A stretch of 64,000 nucleotides of DNA from QALR01 sp900552255 (lineage in GTDB: Bacteria > Bacillota > Clostridia > Oscillospirales > CAG-272), in assembly GCA_048526005.1 (NCBI GenBank), contig DBFVEH010000009.1, positions 1 to 64,000 of the forward strand. Direction: 5' to 3'. The notes beneath the pieces were generated by a model, which worked only from the letters and a program-made list of their open reading frames with translations, was not told the origin of the DNA and searched no databases. Position 1 is the stretch's first letter; every line of letters begins with the position of its first letter. Below are positions 17,546 through 26,696 of the stretch, one piece after another. The position numbers and the translations under genes are program-made.

Positions 17546-17803
17546 CTAAGCTTCGAAAAAGACGGCTTCGATGATGCCGCGGAACATGAGCTTCTTTTCT
17601 CCTGCCCAGCACATGATAAGTCCCTTTCCGCATACCTTTACGATCCCGTTTCTGGTTTTTACCCGAATCAGCTCGCGGCTGTATTCGTCGATGCCGGTGA
17701 CGCCGGTGACCAGCATTTCGCACCGCTCTGCGATTTCCAGCGTCTCGCGCGGGATGACGGGAACATGCGGCTGTCGGATTTTTTTCTCTTTTCGGATTTT
17801 CAT
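17546..17803 (-). CDS. yqfC: Sporulation protein YqfC
   Basis: 85 residues, the usual size. The conserved core EYSRELIRVKTRNGIVKVCG lies near the middle. GGAGGC precedes the ATG. In Bacillus the yqfCD genes are in the SigE regulon. It is the first gene of the minus-strand cluster leading to recO and is divergent from ylbJ across 84 bases. I could not identify a convincing SigE promoter in that short gap. Confidence 0.9.
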   Translation of the reverse strand: MKIRKEKKIRQPHVPVIPRETLEIAERCEMLVTGVTGIDEYSRELIRVKTRNGIVKVCGKGLIMCWAGEKKLMFRGIIEAVFFEA

Positions 17804-17887
17804 TGGTGCCTCCGGTGGAGCGATTTTTCCGCTTCCGCATCAATATCGGGCGGTCGCTTCGCATATTTATGATTCATCATCATTTTT

Positions 17888-18994
17888 ATGCGGGAGGTGG
17901 CGGCAATAAAACAAAATAAACAGATATTTTCCATCATATTGATTCTGATCTTTGCATTTTGGCTCATGGCATTTTCTCTTTTTTCGCCCGAAGAGACGGC
18001 GGCTTCGGCGAGGACGGCGCTTTCTTTGTGCATAAACTCGGTCGTCCCGTCGCTCGCCGTATTCGTCATATGCGCGAAAATTCTCATCAAAACAGGCTTC
18101 TGTGAGAAGCTGGCGCGAACGCCGGTCGCGCGGCTTTGCCCACTTCTCGGCATGTCCTGCGGCGGACTCGTGGCCTTTCTCGTCGGGCTTGTTTCCGGTT
18201 TCCCGATGGGCGCCGTCGCGCTTTCCGAGCTTGTCCTGCGCGGGGATATCACAAAAGAAGAGGCGGAATCGCTGATGCCGTTCTGTAACAACGCGGGGCC
18301 CGCGTTTGTCGTAGGAACCATCGGCGCGTCCTTTTTCGGCTCGGCAGGCTTGGGAGCGGCGCTCTTTGCCGCGCAGACGGCGGCGGCTATAACGGCGGTG
18401 CTTCTCACGGCGAAAAAAAGACGCGGGATGCTGTTTTCTGAAAAATCGGAGCATTTCCATGATGCGGCAAAGGAAAAGCTCTCTGCCGCGCGCGTCGTGT
18501 CCTCATCAGTTTCGGAGGGCGCGGCGGCGCTTCTTTCCGTATGCGGTTTCGTCGTATTCTTCTGCGTCCTGTCGGATTCTCTGCTGTCTCTGTTTTCCGC
18601 GCTGAAATGGAACATCGGCGGTCTCGGCGGCGCGCTTTTGCGCGGCGTTTTTGAAATCTCCGGCGGATTTGCGGCGCTCGGCAAAGTCCATGACGTATCC
18701 GCGCCCGTGATGCTTGCGCTCTCCGGCACGATGCTTGGATTCGGCGGGATTTCCGTCTATATGCAGGCGGCAGACAGGGCGGGCGCCGCGTCTCTGTCTA
18801 TGACGCGGTATCTGTCCGGCAAGCTGCTCTGTGCTCTTTTTTGTGCCGCGTATGCCGCTGCTTTCGGCGCTCTGATGCGGAGCGCCACTGCGGCCGCCGC
18901 AGTCGGCGCTGCGGCGCTTGCCGTGCTTTTGTGTGCTGCCGTTATAGGATTTGTAAAAAATAAAGGATTTTTCAAAAAAAGGGTGGAAAAATAA
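17888..18994 (+). CDS. ylbJ: YlbJ-like sporulation integral membrane protein
   Basis: 368 residues, almost entirely membrane helices. Two Gly-rich nucleoside-recognition (Gate) motifs are present: LVSGFPMGAVALSELV with the following LMPFCNNAGPAFVVG (about 110-145), and ALSGTMLGFGGISVY (about 275-290). YlbJ is a SigE-controlled membrane protein needed for full spore cortex or heat resistance in Bacillus; the transported solute is unknown. GGGAGG precedes the ATG. It is divergent from yqfC, so two sporulation units share one control region. Confidence 0.88.
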   Translation: MREVAAIKQNKQIFSIILILIFAFWLMAFSLFSPEETAASARTALSLCINSVVPSLAVFVICAKILIKTGFCEKLARTPVARLCPLLGMSCGGLVAFLVGLVSGFPMGAVALSELVLRGDITKEEAESLMPFCNNAGPAFVVGTIGASFFGSAGLGAALFAAQTAAAITAVLLTAKKRRGMLFSEKSEHFHDAAKEKLSAARVVSSSVSEGAAALLSVCGFVVFFCVLSDSLLSLFSALKWNIGGLGGALLRGVFEISGGFAALGKVHDVSAPVMLALSGTMLGFGGISVYMQAADRAGAASLSMTRYLSGKLLCALFCAAYAAAFGALMRSATAAAAVGAAALAVLLCAAVIGFVKNKGFFKKRVEK

Positions 18995-19012
18995 AAAGGG
19001 ATGCTGTATAAT
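18984..19012 (+). promoter_or_regulatory. Probable promoter for the Cys-rich protein and mutS2
   Basis: TGGAAA (18984-18989), 17 bases and TATAAT (19007-19012), overlapping the last codons of ylbJ. Directly after it lies the palindrome AATAATAC-T-GTATTATT (19010-19026), which covers the expected transcription start and could be an operator. Confidence 0.55.
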
Positions 19013-19048
19013 AATACTGTATTATTTTTTTAGAGGCGGTGGGAAAAA

Positions 19049-19279
19049 ATGTTCGGCGGAAACAAGAAAGATTGTGAGATCGAAAAATTCTGCGCTTTCT
19101 GCGAATTCGGAACGCCGGTTCCCGGCCCCGACGGGGAGGACACCGATGTCGTCTGTCCCAAGAAGGGCGTGGTGAAGGCGACTTATGTCTGCCGCCGCTT
19201 CCGATATGACCCGCTCAAACGAAACCCGAAGGAAAAGCCGCCGCTTCCCGAATGGGAAATGGTGTCGCTTGACGACTGA
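19049..19279 (+). CDS. Small Cys-rich protein, function unknown
   Basis: 76 residues with Cys positions in the pattern CEIEKFCAFCEFG ... VVCPKKG ... YVCRRF, suggesting a small zinc- or iron-binding knuckle. Acidic loop (PGPDGEDTD) and Pro-rich C-terminus. It ends 8 bases before mutS2, so the two are translated from one message. Comparable short proteins sit beside mutS2 in other Clostridia to my recollection, but no function is established. Confidence 0.8.
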   Translation: MFGGNKKDCEIEKFCAFCEFGTPVPGPDGEDTDVVCPKKGVVKATYVCRRFRYDPLKRNPKEKPPLPEWEMVSLDD

Positions 19280-19287
19280 ATTTTAGC

Positions 19288-21690
19288 ATGGAACAGAGAA
19301 AAAGCTTCGACAGAGCGATAAAAACGCTCGAATTTGATAAAATACGCGAGATGCTCGCCGCCGTCTGCCCGACCGAGGGCGCGAGAGAAATGGCGTCGGC
19401 GCTCCGTCCCTCGCGCGCCATTCTCACGGTGCGCCGCATGCTTGCGGAGACGGATGCCGCGCGCGCGATGCAGACGGTCAAGGGAATGCCGCCGTTTTAC
19501 GGCATCACCGACATCACAGGAGCCGTCGACCGCGCGGATAAGAGCGCGGTCCTCACGATAAAAGAAATCCTCGCCGTCTCCCGAACGCTTGCCGCCGCGC
19601 GCGCCGTGCGCGATTACCGCAATTCCGACCATACGGAAGCCTCGGCGCTCGACGAATACTTTGAGCGGCTTTCCCCCAACAAATTTTTGGAGGAGAAGAT
19701 CGCGCGCTGCTTTGTGAGCGAGGACACGGTAGCCGATACCGCGAGCGACAAGCTCTATGAAATCCGGCGCAGGATGCGCGCGGAGAACGGCAAAATCCGC
19801 GATACGCTGCAAAAATATATCACCGGCGGCGCATATTCCAAATATCTTCAAGAGCAGATCGTCACGATGCGCGACGGCCGCTATGTCATTCCGGTCAAGC
19901 AGGAATATCGGAACGAGATCAAGGGCCTCGTTCACGATACCTCCGCGTCCGGCGCGACGATTTTCATCGAGCCGCTCTCCGTCGTCGAATCGAACAACGA
20001 GCTGCGGCTTTTGGAGCGGCTGGAGGCGGATGAAATCGAACGGATTCTCTTTGAGCTTTCCGCCGACATCGCGGGCTGCGGCGCGCAGCTTACGGAGAAT
20101 TACCGAAATCTTACCATGCTCGCTTTTATCTTCGGAAAAAGCCAGCTTTCCTTTAAAATGGACGGCATCGCGCCCGAAATCACGGAAGCGCGCGAAATCC
20201 GGCTGCGCCGGGCGCGCCATCCGCTGATTTCCGCCGATACGGTTGTTCCGATTACGGTGAACCTCGGCGGAAAATTCGATACGCTGATTATCACGGGTCC
20301 GAACACGGGCGGAAAAACCGTCACCCTCAAAACGCTCGGCCTTTTCTCTCTCATGACGCAGGCGGGACTGCATATTCCCGCGTCCGACGGCTCCGTGATG
20401 GGGATTTTCGACGATATTTTGGCGGATATCGGCGACGAACAGAGCATTGAGCAGTCGCTTTCCACGTTTTCCTCCCATATGGTCAATATCGTCGAGGTGT
20501 TAGGGCGCACCGACAGCCGCTCTCTCGTCCTTTTCGACGAGGTGGGAGCGGGCACGGATCCTGTGGAGGGGGCGGCGCTTGCCGTTTCCATTCTCGAATC
20601 CGTCAGGGAAAAGGGCGCTCTCTGCGCCGCGACGACGCACTATGCGGAGCTCAAATCCTATGCGCTCGATACCGAGGGCGTGTGCAACGCCTCCTGCGAA
20701 TTTGACGTGGAAACCCTGCGTCCGACCTATCGGCTCATCATCGGGACGCCCGGCAAATCCAATGCGTTTGCGATTTCCCGCAAGCTCGGACTGCCGGATG
20801 CGGTCATCGCTCGGGCGGAGAGCTATGTTTCCGGAGAAAACCGACGCTTTGAGGCCGTGATCGAACGGCTGGAGGCGGAGCGCATCGTGATGGAAAAGGC
20901 AAAAGCGGAGGCGGAAGCGCTTCTCGCCGCGGCGCGCGCGGAAAAAGCCGAAATGGACGAATTTGTCGCAAAGCGCGAGCGCGAATCGGAAAAGGAGCTG
21001 GAAAAGGCGCGCGCCACTGCCGTGCGCATGGTGGAGAGCGCAAAAGCCTCGAGCGAATATATCTTTGCGGAGCTGGAAAAGGTAAGGCGCGAGCGCGAAA
21101 GCGAGAATCTCGCAAAGTCGCTGGAGGAGGCGCGCCGCGACATCAGGCTCCATTTGAAGCAGAACAGCGACAAGCTCGATCCCGTCGATCCGAAAACCGT
21201 GGAGGGCTACGTCCTGCCGCGTCCCTTGAAAAAGGGCGACGAGGTGATTCTTATAAACATCGGACAAAAGGGAATCCTGCTCTCCGATCCCGATAAGAGC
21301 GGGAATGTGACCGTGCAGGCGGGGATCATCAAAACGAAAACGAATACGAAAAATCTCATGCTCATCGACGGCGTGAAGGTGACTTTTACCGATAAAAACG
21401 GCAGAAAGATGCCGGTAAAAAGCGCGGGGGACAAGGCGGTTGCGGCGTTCAGCCCCGAGCTTGACCTGCGCGGCAACTATGCGGACGATGCCTGCTTCCT
21501 TTTGGACAAGTATCTCGACGACGCAAGGCGCGCCGGCGTGACACAGGTGCGCATCATCCACGGCAAGGGCACCGGCGCTCTGCGCAGAGCTGTCACGGAT
21601 TTTCTGCGGCGCGATGCGAGGGTAGCCTCCGTGCGCTGCGGCACATGGGGAGAGGGCGATACCGGCGTTGCCGTCGCAGAGCTGAAATAA
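19288..21690 (+). CDS. mutS2: Endonuclease MutS2
   Basis: 800 residues, the full family length. Order: core/lever domains, ATPase with Walker A GPNTGGKTVTLKTLG (about 337) and Walker B LVLFDEVGAGTDP, a long charged coiled coil (about 510-620), then a C-terminal Smr nuclease domain with LDLRG (about 730) and IIHGKGTGALR (about 755). MutS2 lacks the mismatch-recognition domain and acts against recombination and on collided ribosomes in Firmicutes. No sign of disruption. Confidence 0.96.
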   Translation: MEQRKSFDRAIKTLEFDKIREMLAAVCPTEGAREMASALRPSRAILTVRRMLAETDAARAMQTVKGMPPFYGITDITGAVDRADKSAVLTIKEILAVSRTLAAARAVRDYRNSDHTEASALDEYFERLSPNKFLEEKIARCFVSEDTVADTASDKLYEIRRRMRAENGKIRDTLQKYITGGAYSKYLQEQIVTMRDGRYVIPVKQEYRNEIKGLVHDTSASGATIFIEPLSVVESNNELRLLERLEADEIERILFELSADIAGCGAQLTENYRNLTMLAFIFGKSQLSFKMDGIAPEITEAREIRLRRARHPLISADTVVPITVNLGGKFDTLIITGPNTGGKTVTLKTLGLFSLMTQAGLHIPASDGSVMGIFDDILADIGDEQSIEQSLSTFSSHMVNIVEVLGRTDSRSLVLFDEVGAGTDPVEGAALAVSILESVREKGALCAATTHYAELKSYALDTEGVCNASCEFDVETLRPTYRLIIGTPGKSNAFAISRKLGLPDAVIARAESYVSGENRRFEAVIERLEAERIVMEKAKAEAEALLAAARAEKAEMDEFVAKRERESEKELEKARATAVRMVESAKASSEYIFAELEKVRRERESENLAKSLEEARRDIRLHLKQNSDKLDPVDPKTVEGYVLPRPLKKGDEVILINIGQKGILLSDPDKSGNVTVQAGIIKTKTNTKNLMLIDGVKVTFTDKNGRKMPVKSAGDKAVAAFSPELDLRGNYADDACFLLDKYLDDARRAGVTQVRIIHGKGTGALRRAVTDFLRRDARVASVRCGTWGEGDTGVAVAELK

Positions 21691-21711
21691 AACGGGAAGA
21701 GAGGCGCTTTC

Positions 21712-22632
21712 ATGAAAAAGGTTTTATTGTACGTTCTCATCGGTGTTTTGTGTGTGTTGCAGGTTCTTTCGCTCGTCAAGATAAACAGTCTTGTCTATGA
21801 AATAAACAGCCTGAAAAACAGCTATGCAAGCGCCGTTTCGCAGATGCAGTCGCAGATTGCGGGAATCTCCTCGAATATAGAAAACAGCCTTAGAGAACAG
21901 GCGAGTCTTATCGAGGCTTTTTCCTATGAGTACGGCGCTGTGGATTATGAAGCGCACACGGTGCCGGTCACGATCACCGTTATCCCCAAAGCCGTAACCG
22001 CCGGAACTGCGGTGTCCCTTTCCTTGGGGGAGGAAAATGTGCCGCTCGTCCGTGTGAACGACGCGGCGTTTCGGACTACGCTTGAGGTCGATTTGTTTGA
22101 GGAATACGGCGACCCCGTGCTGTGGCTTCGTGAAACGGACGAGATACGGACGGAGGCGGCGGAACTTTATCTCTCGGAACTTTGGCGCGACTTTTTGCCC
22201 GGTTTCTATGTGGATTTTTCGGAATCGCTTCGGTATACGAAGAAAACCGAAACGCTTTCGGTGGACGGATATGTCATATGGCAATTCTATGAGAAGGGGG
22301 ACGGCGGGTCGTCTTTCGAGCGTTTCCGTCTTATTGTAAAAAAGAACGGCGCGGTGCTCTCCGACGAGGATGTGACATCCACTGTCAAGGGGGAGCGCTC
22401 TTGGGCGGATGTGATGCTTTCGGAAATCCCGTTCAAAGAAGAATATAAAGCTTCGGAGGGCGATGTCTTCGCAATCTATGCCGTCGCAGAGGACGAATAC
22501 GGATACCGGCATGAATGTTTGTTGGAGAAAATCCGAATCGCAGATGGCGAAGCGGCTGCGGTCGGGTATGTGGACGGAAGAGTCATTTATGACCGTGAGG
22601 ATGCCGTTTTGTGGCCGGGCTCTGTCAAATAA
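21712..22632 (+). CDS. Membrane-anchored coiled-coil protein, function unknown
   Basis: 306 residues. An N-terminal membrane anchor (MKKVLLYVLIGVLCVLQVL) is followed by a short coiled coil (about 28-70, INSLKNSYASAVSQMQSQIAG) and a beta-rich extracytoplasmic domain without recognisable motifs. It starts 21 bases after mutS2 and ends 31 bases before rhaB, so it could belong to either transcript. I do not recognise a family. Confidence 0.8.
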   Translation: MKKVLLYVLIGVLCVLQVLSLVKINSLVYEINSLKNSYASAVSQMQSQIAGISSNIENSLREQASLIEAFSYEYGAVDYEAHTVPVTITVIPKAVTAGTAVSLSLGEENVPLVRVNDAAFRTTLEVDLFEEYGDPVLWLRETDEIRTEAAELYLSELWRDFLPGFYVDFSESLRYTKKTETLSVDGYVIWQFYEKGDGGSSFERFRLIVKKNGAVLSDEDVTSTVKGERSWADVMLSEIPFKEEYKASEGDVFAIYAVAEDEYGYRHECLLEKIRIADGEAAAVGYVDGRVIYDREDAVLWPGSVK

Positions 22633-22663
22633 GAAATACTTTTTCGAAAGGATTTACATAGTT

Positions 22664-24145
22664 ATGAAAAAACTCAAAATGCTTGCCGTTGACCTCGGCG
22701 CCTCGAGCGGACGCGGCATTGTCGGTGCCTTTGACGGAAAGCGCTTTACATTGGAGGAAAATCATCGGTTCCCGAATGAGCCTGTCATGGTTTCGGGACA
22801 ATTTACATGGGATATTCTGCGTATTTTTCACGAGATCAAGACCTCTTTGAACAAATGCGCGCGCGGAGCAGACCGTGATATCGCCTCTGTGGGCATCGAC
22901 ACATGGGGCGTCGATTTCGGCTTTCTCGACAAAAAAGGACATCTTTTGTCAAATCCCGTACATTATCGGGATATGCGCACGGCGGGGATCCCCAAATACT
23001 CGGCGGAGAAGGTGTCCGCCGACGAGGTTTACGGCGTCACGGGCATTCAGGTGCTGGAGCTGAACTCGCTTTATCAGCTGCTGGCGATCCAGAAAGACAC
23101 GCCGGAGCTTTTCGACATCGCTTCGGATATGCTGTTCGTTCCCGACCTTTTGAATTATTTTCTGACGGGCTATAAGCAGACGGAATATACCATCGCCTCC
23201 ACAAGCCAGCTTCTCGACGCGAAAGCGCGCGACTGGTCGTGGGAGCTGATCGAAAAATTCGGACTGCCCGAAAAGCTGTTCGGCAGCATCGTAAAACCGG
23301 GGACGGTCTGCGGCACGCTCACGCCGTCGCTCGTCGAGGAGTTCGGCGGCATGAATCCCAAGGTGATTTCCGTCGCCGCGCACGATACGGGAAGCGCCGT
23401 GCTTGCCGTGCCCGCGAAGAGCGAGAAGTTCATTTGGCTTTCCTCCGGGACATGGTCGATCATGGGCACGGAGACAAAGGAGCCGGTCATCAGCGAGAAA
23501 ACGAGAAGCTATAATTTCACGAACGAGGGCGGATACGACGGTACCATCCGATTCTCCAAGAATATCACGGGACTTTGGGTCGAGCAGGAATCCAAGCGCC
23601 AATGGGAGCGTGAGGGAGAAAAGGTTTCTTTCCAAGAGCTTGCCGACATGGCCGCGGCGGCGGAGCCGCTGCGCTGCTTTATCGATACCGATGACGCGCG
23701 CTTCGGCACGCCGGGCAATCTCCCGAAGCGGATTGCCGACTACTGCCGCGAAACCGGACAGTATGTTCCGCAGACCAAGGGGGAGATCGTGCGCTGCATT
23801 TTGGAAAGCCTTGCGATGCGGTACCGTTACACGGTCGAATGTATCGACGAGATGTGCGGCGAGCGGATTCCCGCCATCAACATCGTCGGCGGCGGCACCA
23901 AGGAGGATCAGCTCTCGCAATTTGCGGCGACCGCGTGCGGACGTCCTGTGTTTGCGGGACCTGTCGAGGCGACGGCGCTCGGCAACATTGCGGCGCAGGC
24001 GATCGCACTGGGCGAAGTGCGCGATATGTGGCAGGCAAGAGAGATCATCGCCGATTCCTTTGAAGTGAAGGAATATGAGCCCGAGGCGGACAAAAAGGAC
24101 GCATGGGACGAGGCGTACGGACGCTTCTTGAAATTGGTGAAGTAA
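22664..24145 (+). CDS. rhaB: Rhamnulokinase
   Basis: 493 residues. FGGY-kinase features: N-terminal phosphate loop LAVDLGASSGRG, the substrate segment ASVGIDTWGVDFGFLD, and the C-terminal ATP motif INIVGGGTKEDQLSQFAA. The DLGASSGR variant is characteristic of RhaB. Phosphorylates L-rhamnulose to rhamnulose-1-phosphate. The start at 22664 follows GAAAGGA; an open extension upstream overlaps the previous gene and is rejected. It precedes rhaA by 38 bases, giving a rhaBA unit. Confidence 0.94.
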   Translation: MKKLKMLAVDLGASSGRGIVGAFDGKRFTLEENHRFPNEPVMVSGQFTWDILRIFHEIKTSLNKCARGADRDIASVGIDTWGVDFGFLDKKGHLLSNPVHYRDMRTAGIPKYSAEKVSADEVYGVTGIQVLELNSLYQLLAIQKDTPELFDIASDMLFVPDLLNYFLTGYKQTEYTIASTSQLLDAKARDWSWELIEKFGLPEKLFGSIVKPGTVCGTLTPSLVEEFGGMNPKVISVAAHDTGSAVLAVPAKSEKFIWLSSGTWSIMGTETKEPVISEKTRSYNFTNEGGYDGTIRFSKNITGLWVEQESKRQWEREGEKVSFQELADMAAAAEPLRCFIDTDDARFGTPGNLPKRIADYCRETGQYVPQTKGEIVRCILESLAMRYRYTVECIDEMCGERIPAINIVGGGTKEDQLSQFAATACGRPVFAGPVEATALGNIAAQAIALGEVRDMWQAREIIADSFEVKEYEPEADKKDAWDEAYGRFLKLVK

Positions 24146-24183
24146 ATATTTACATAAAATAGAAAGCAAAAGAGGAGATATCT

Positions 24184-25431
24184 ATGTCAAATGCTTATGA
24201 ACTTGCAAAAGAGGCATACGCTGCGATCGGCGTCGATACCGAGGCCGCAATGGCGCGCGTAAAGGAGATTCCGGTTTCCATTCACTGCTGGCAGGGCGAC
24301 GACGTGCGCGGCTTTGAAAATCCGGACGGAGATCTCACCGGCGGGATTCAGACGACCGGAAACTATCCGGGACGTGCCCGCAATATCACGGAGCTTCGCG
24401 CGGATATCGAGAAGGTGTTCTCGATGGTGCCGGGCAAAAAGCGCCTGAGTTTGCACGCGATTTATCTCGACAATCTCGGCGAAAAGGTCGCGCGCAATCA
24501 AATCGAACCGAAGCATTTCGCAAGCTGGGTGGATTGGGCAAAGACAAATCACGTCGGTCTTGATTTCAACCCGACCTGCTTCTCGCACGAGATGAGCGAG
24601 GACGGCTTTACGCTCAGTCATCCGAGTGGGGCGGTGCGCGATTTTTGGATTGAACACTGCATCGCTTCGAGAAAAATTGCCGAATACATGGGCAGAGAAC
24701 TGAATGACACGACCGTTACCAACTACTGGATTCCCGACGGCTTCAAGGATATTCCGGTCGACCGCATGGGCGCACGCGCACGGCTTGTCGATTCGCTGGA
24801 TCAGATTTTCGCCGGTGATGTGGATACAAAGCACAACCTCAACGCGGTGGAAAGCAAAGTGTTCGGCATCGGTGCGGAGAGCTGCACCATCGGATCGCAT
24901 GAATTTTACATGGGATATGCCATGAAAAATGACATGCTGCTGACGCTCGACGCCGGTCATTATCATCCGACCGAGGTCATTTCCGACAAGATTTCATCGG
25001 TGCTTCTGTATCTTGATGACATCCTGCTCCATGTCTCGCGCCCGGTGCGCTGGGATTCCGACCATGTGGTCATCCTCGACGACGAGCTGCGCACGATCGC
25101 GGCGGAGATCCTCCGCAATCGTCTTGAAAAGCGCGTCCATATCGGACTTGATTACTTCGACGCCTCCATCAACCGTATCGCGGCGTGGGTGATCGGCTCG
25201 CGCAATATGCAGAAGGCGCTTCTTTTGGCGGCGCTCGAGCCGACGGAGGCGCTGCGCGAATGCGAGCATTCCTTCGATTATACCACAAGACTGGCACTGC
25301 TTGAAGAGCAGAAGACGATGCCGTTCGGCGCTGTCTTTGCGGAATACTGCGAGCGCGAAGGGGTTCCGGCTGACGCGAAGTGGCTGGACGACGTCAAAAA
25401 ATACGAAAAGGACGTATTATCGGCGAGATAA
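24184..25431 (+). CDS. rhaA: L-rhamnose isomerase
   Basis: 415 residues, close to the usual 419. The N-terminal VSIHCWQGDDVRGFE and the central metal-site region LTLDAGHYHPTEVISDK are diagnostic for RhaA. It interconverts L-rhamnose and L-rhamnulose with Mn2+. AGAGGAG precedes the ATG. It forms a two-step pathway with the upstream rhaB; the aldolase for the third step is probably the class II aldolase at 27864. Confidence 0.95.
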   Translation: MSNAYELAKEAYAAIGVDTEAAMARVKEIPVSIHCWQGDDVRGFENPDGDLTGGIQTTGNYPGRARNITELRADIEKVFSMVPGKKRLSLHAIYLDNLGEKVARNQIEPKHFASWVDWAKTNHVGLDFNPTCFSHEMSEDGFTLSHPSGAVRDFWIEHCIASRKIAEYMGRELNDTTVTNYWIPDGFKDIPVDRMGARARLVDSLDQIFAGDVDTKHNLNAVESKVFGIGAESCTIGSHEFYMGYAMKNDMLLTLDAGHYHPTEVISDKISSVLLYLDDILLHVSRPVRWDSDHVVILDDELRTIAAEILRNRLEKRVHIGLDYFDASINRIAAWVIGSRNMQKALLLAALEPTEALRECEHSFDYTTRLALLEEQKTMPFGAVFAEYCEREGVPADAKWLDDVKKYEKDVLSAR

Positions 25432-25477
25432 CGATCCAAAATAACTGTGTGAATTTTCGATAAGGAGTACGGTTATT

Positions 25478-26680
25478 TTGAAGAAAATTTTGCACAGGAA
25501 AAATGGATTACAGGCAGAAAAAACACGGCGCGTATGGGGAAAAGCGATATTGCTTTTGCTCATCGCCGCCGCTCTTGCCGTAGCGCCGCTTTCCTGTGCT
25601 TTCTTTCGTGATGAGAATTATACCGCGGCATTTGGCTTTCGGTATGACAGAGATGAGGAGGCGCCCCAGCGCATCACCTTTGCCGCGGCGGGGGACAATC
25701 TCATCCATTCGAGCATTTACAAGGAATCCTGTACGGACGGCGCATATGATTTTTCGCCGATTTATCATGAGATCGCGCCGTTTATTTCCTCCTTTGACAT
25801 CGCGTTTGTCAATCAGGAGACCCCGCTCGGCGCGGACGGCTTTTCCGGATATCCGCGCTTCTGTTCTCCGTTTGCGGCGGGGGACGCGCTTGTGGAGGCA
25901 GGCTTCGACGTCATCGGCATCGCCAACAATCATATGCTTGACCGCGGCGCCGCGGGACTGATCCGCACGCGCGAATACCTTGAAAATACGGCGGAGCTGG
26001 TCGTCGGCGGAGACACAAACGGTTATCGCATCATCGAGCGGGATGGCGTAAAAATTGCCTTTCTTGCGTACACCTATTCGACCAACTGCGACGGGGATAT
26101 CGATGTGCCGCGGATTTCGGAGGCGCGCATCACAAGACAGGTCACAGAAGCGCGCGAGGCGGCCGATCTTGTTTTTGTTTCCATGCATTGGGGGATCGAA
26201 TACGACATCGGCGGATATGTCGAATGCTTCCATCCGACAACAAATCAAGAGCAGCTTGCCGAGCTGCTCACGGAGCTCGGTGCGGACGTCGTGATTGGCA
26301 CGCATCCGCATGTGTTGGAGGGGATCGAATGGAAAACCGCGTCGGACGGGCACAAAACGCTTGTCGCCTATTCGCTTGGGAATTTGGTTTCCAACATGAG
26401 ATTCGACAAAACTTTGCTCGGAGGCATTTTAACTCTTGACATAATCAAAAATAAGGATTACACTTATATAGATAGTGCACGAATTTACCCCATCGTTTGC
26501 CATTATTCGACGGCGTATACCGGACATAAGGTCTATTTTCTGCGCGATTATACGGACGAGCTGGCAGGATGCCACGGTACCTGCGAGCAGCGCAACGAGC
26601 TGCCTTTTTGCCGTGAAACGCTGATAAAATACTATGAAAACAACATCCCGGCGGAATTCCGGCCGGAGCATTACGCATAA
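25478..26680 (+). CDS. CapA-family protein (poly-gamma-glutamate synthesis type metallophosphatase fold)
   Basis: 400 residues from a TTG start (25478) with AAGGAG 10 bases ahead. The N-terminal helix WGKAILLLLIAAALAVAPLSC ends in a possible lipobox (PLSC). CapA motifs follow: AAAGDNLIHSS (about 70), FVNQETPLG, IGIANNHMLDRG, VSMHWGIEY, VVIGTHPHVLEG and YSLGNLVSN. The family is linked to export or anchoring of poly-gamma-glutamate, but most Clostridia members have unknown roles. It lies within the rhamnose cluster with 46- and 16-base gaps. Confidence 0.87.
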   Translation: MKKILHRKNGLQAEKTRRVWGKAILLLLIAAALAVAPLSCAFFRDENYTAAFGFRYDRDEEAPQRITFAAAGDNLIHSSIYKESCTDGAYDFSPIYHEIAPFISSFDIAFVNQETPLGADGFSGYPRFCSPFAAGDALVEAGFDVIGIANNHMLDRGAAGLIRTREYLENTAELVVGGDTNGYRIIERDGVKIAFLAYTYSTNCDGDIDVPRISEARITRQVTEAREAADLVFVSMHWGIEYDIGGYVECFHPTTNQEQLAELLTELGADVVIGTHPHVLEGIEWKTASDGHKTLVAYSLGNLVSNMRFDKTLLGGILTLDIIKNKDYTYIDSARIYPIVCHYSTAYTGHKVYFLRDYTDELAGCHGTCEQRNELPFCRETLIKYYENNIPAEFRPEHYA

Positions 26681-26696
26681 AAAGGAGACGGACAAG

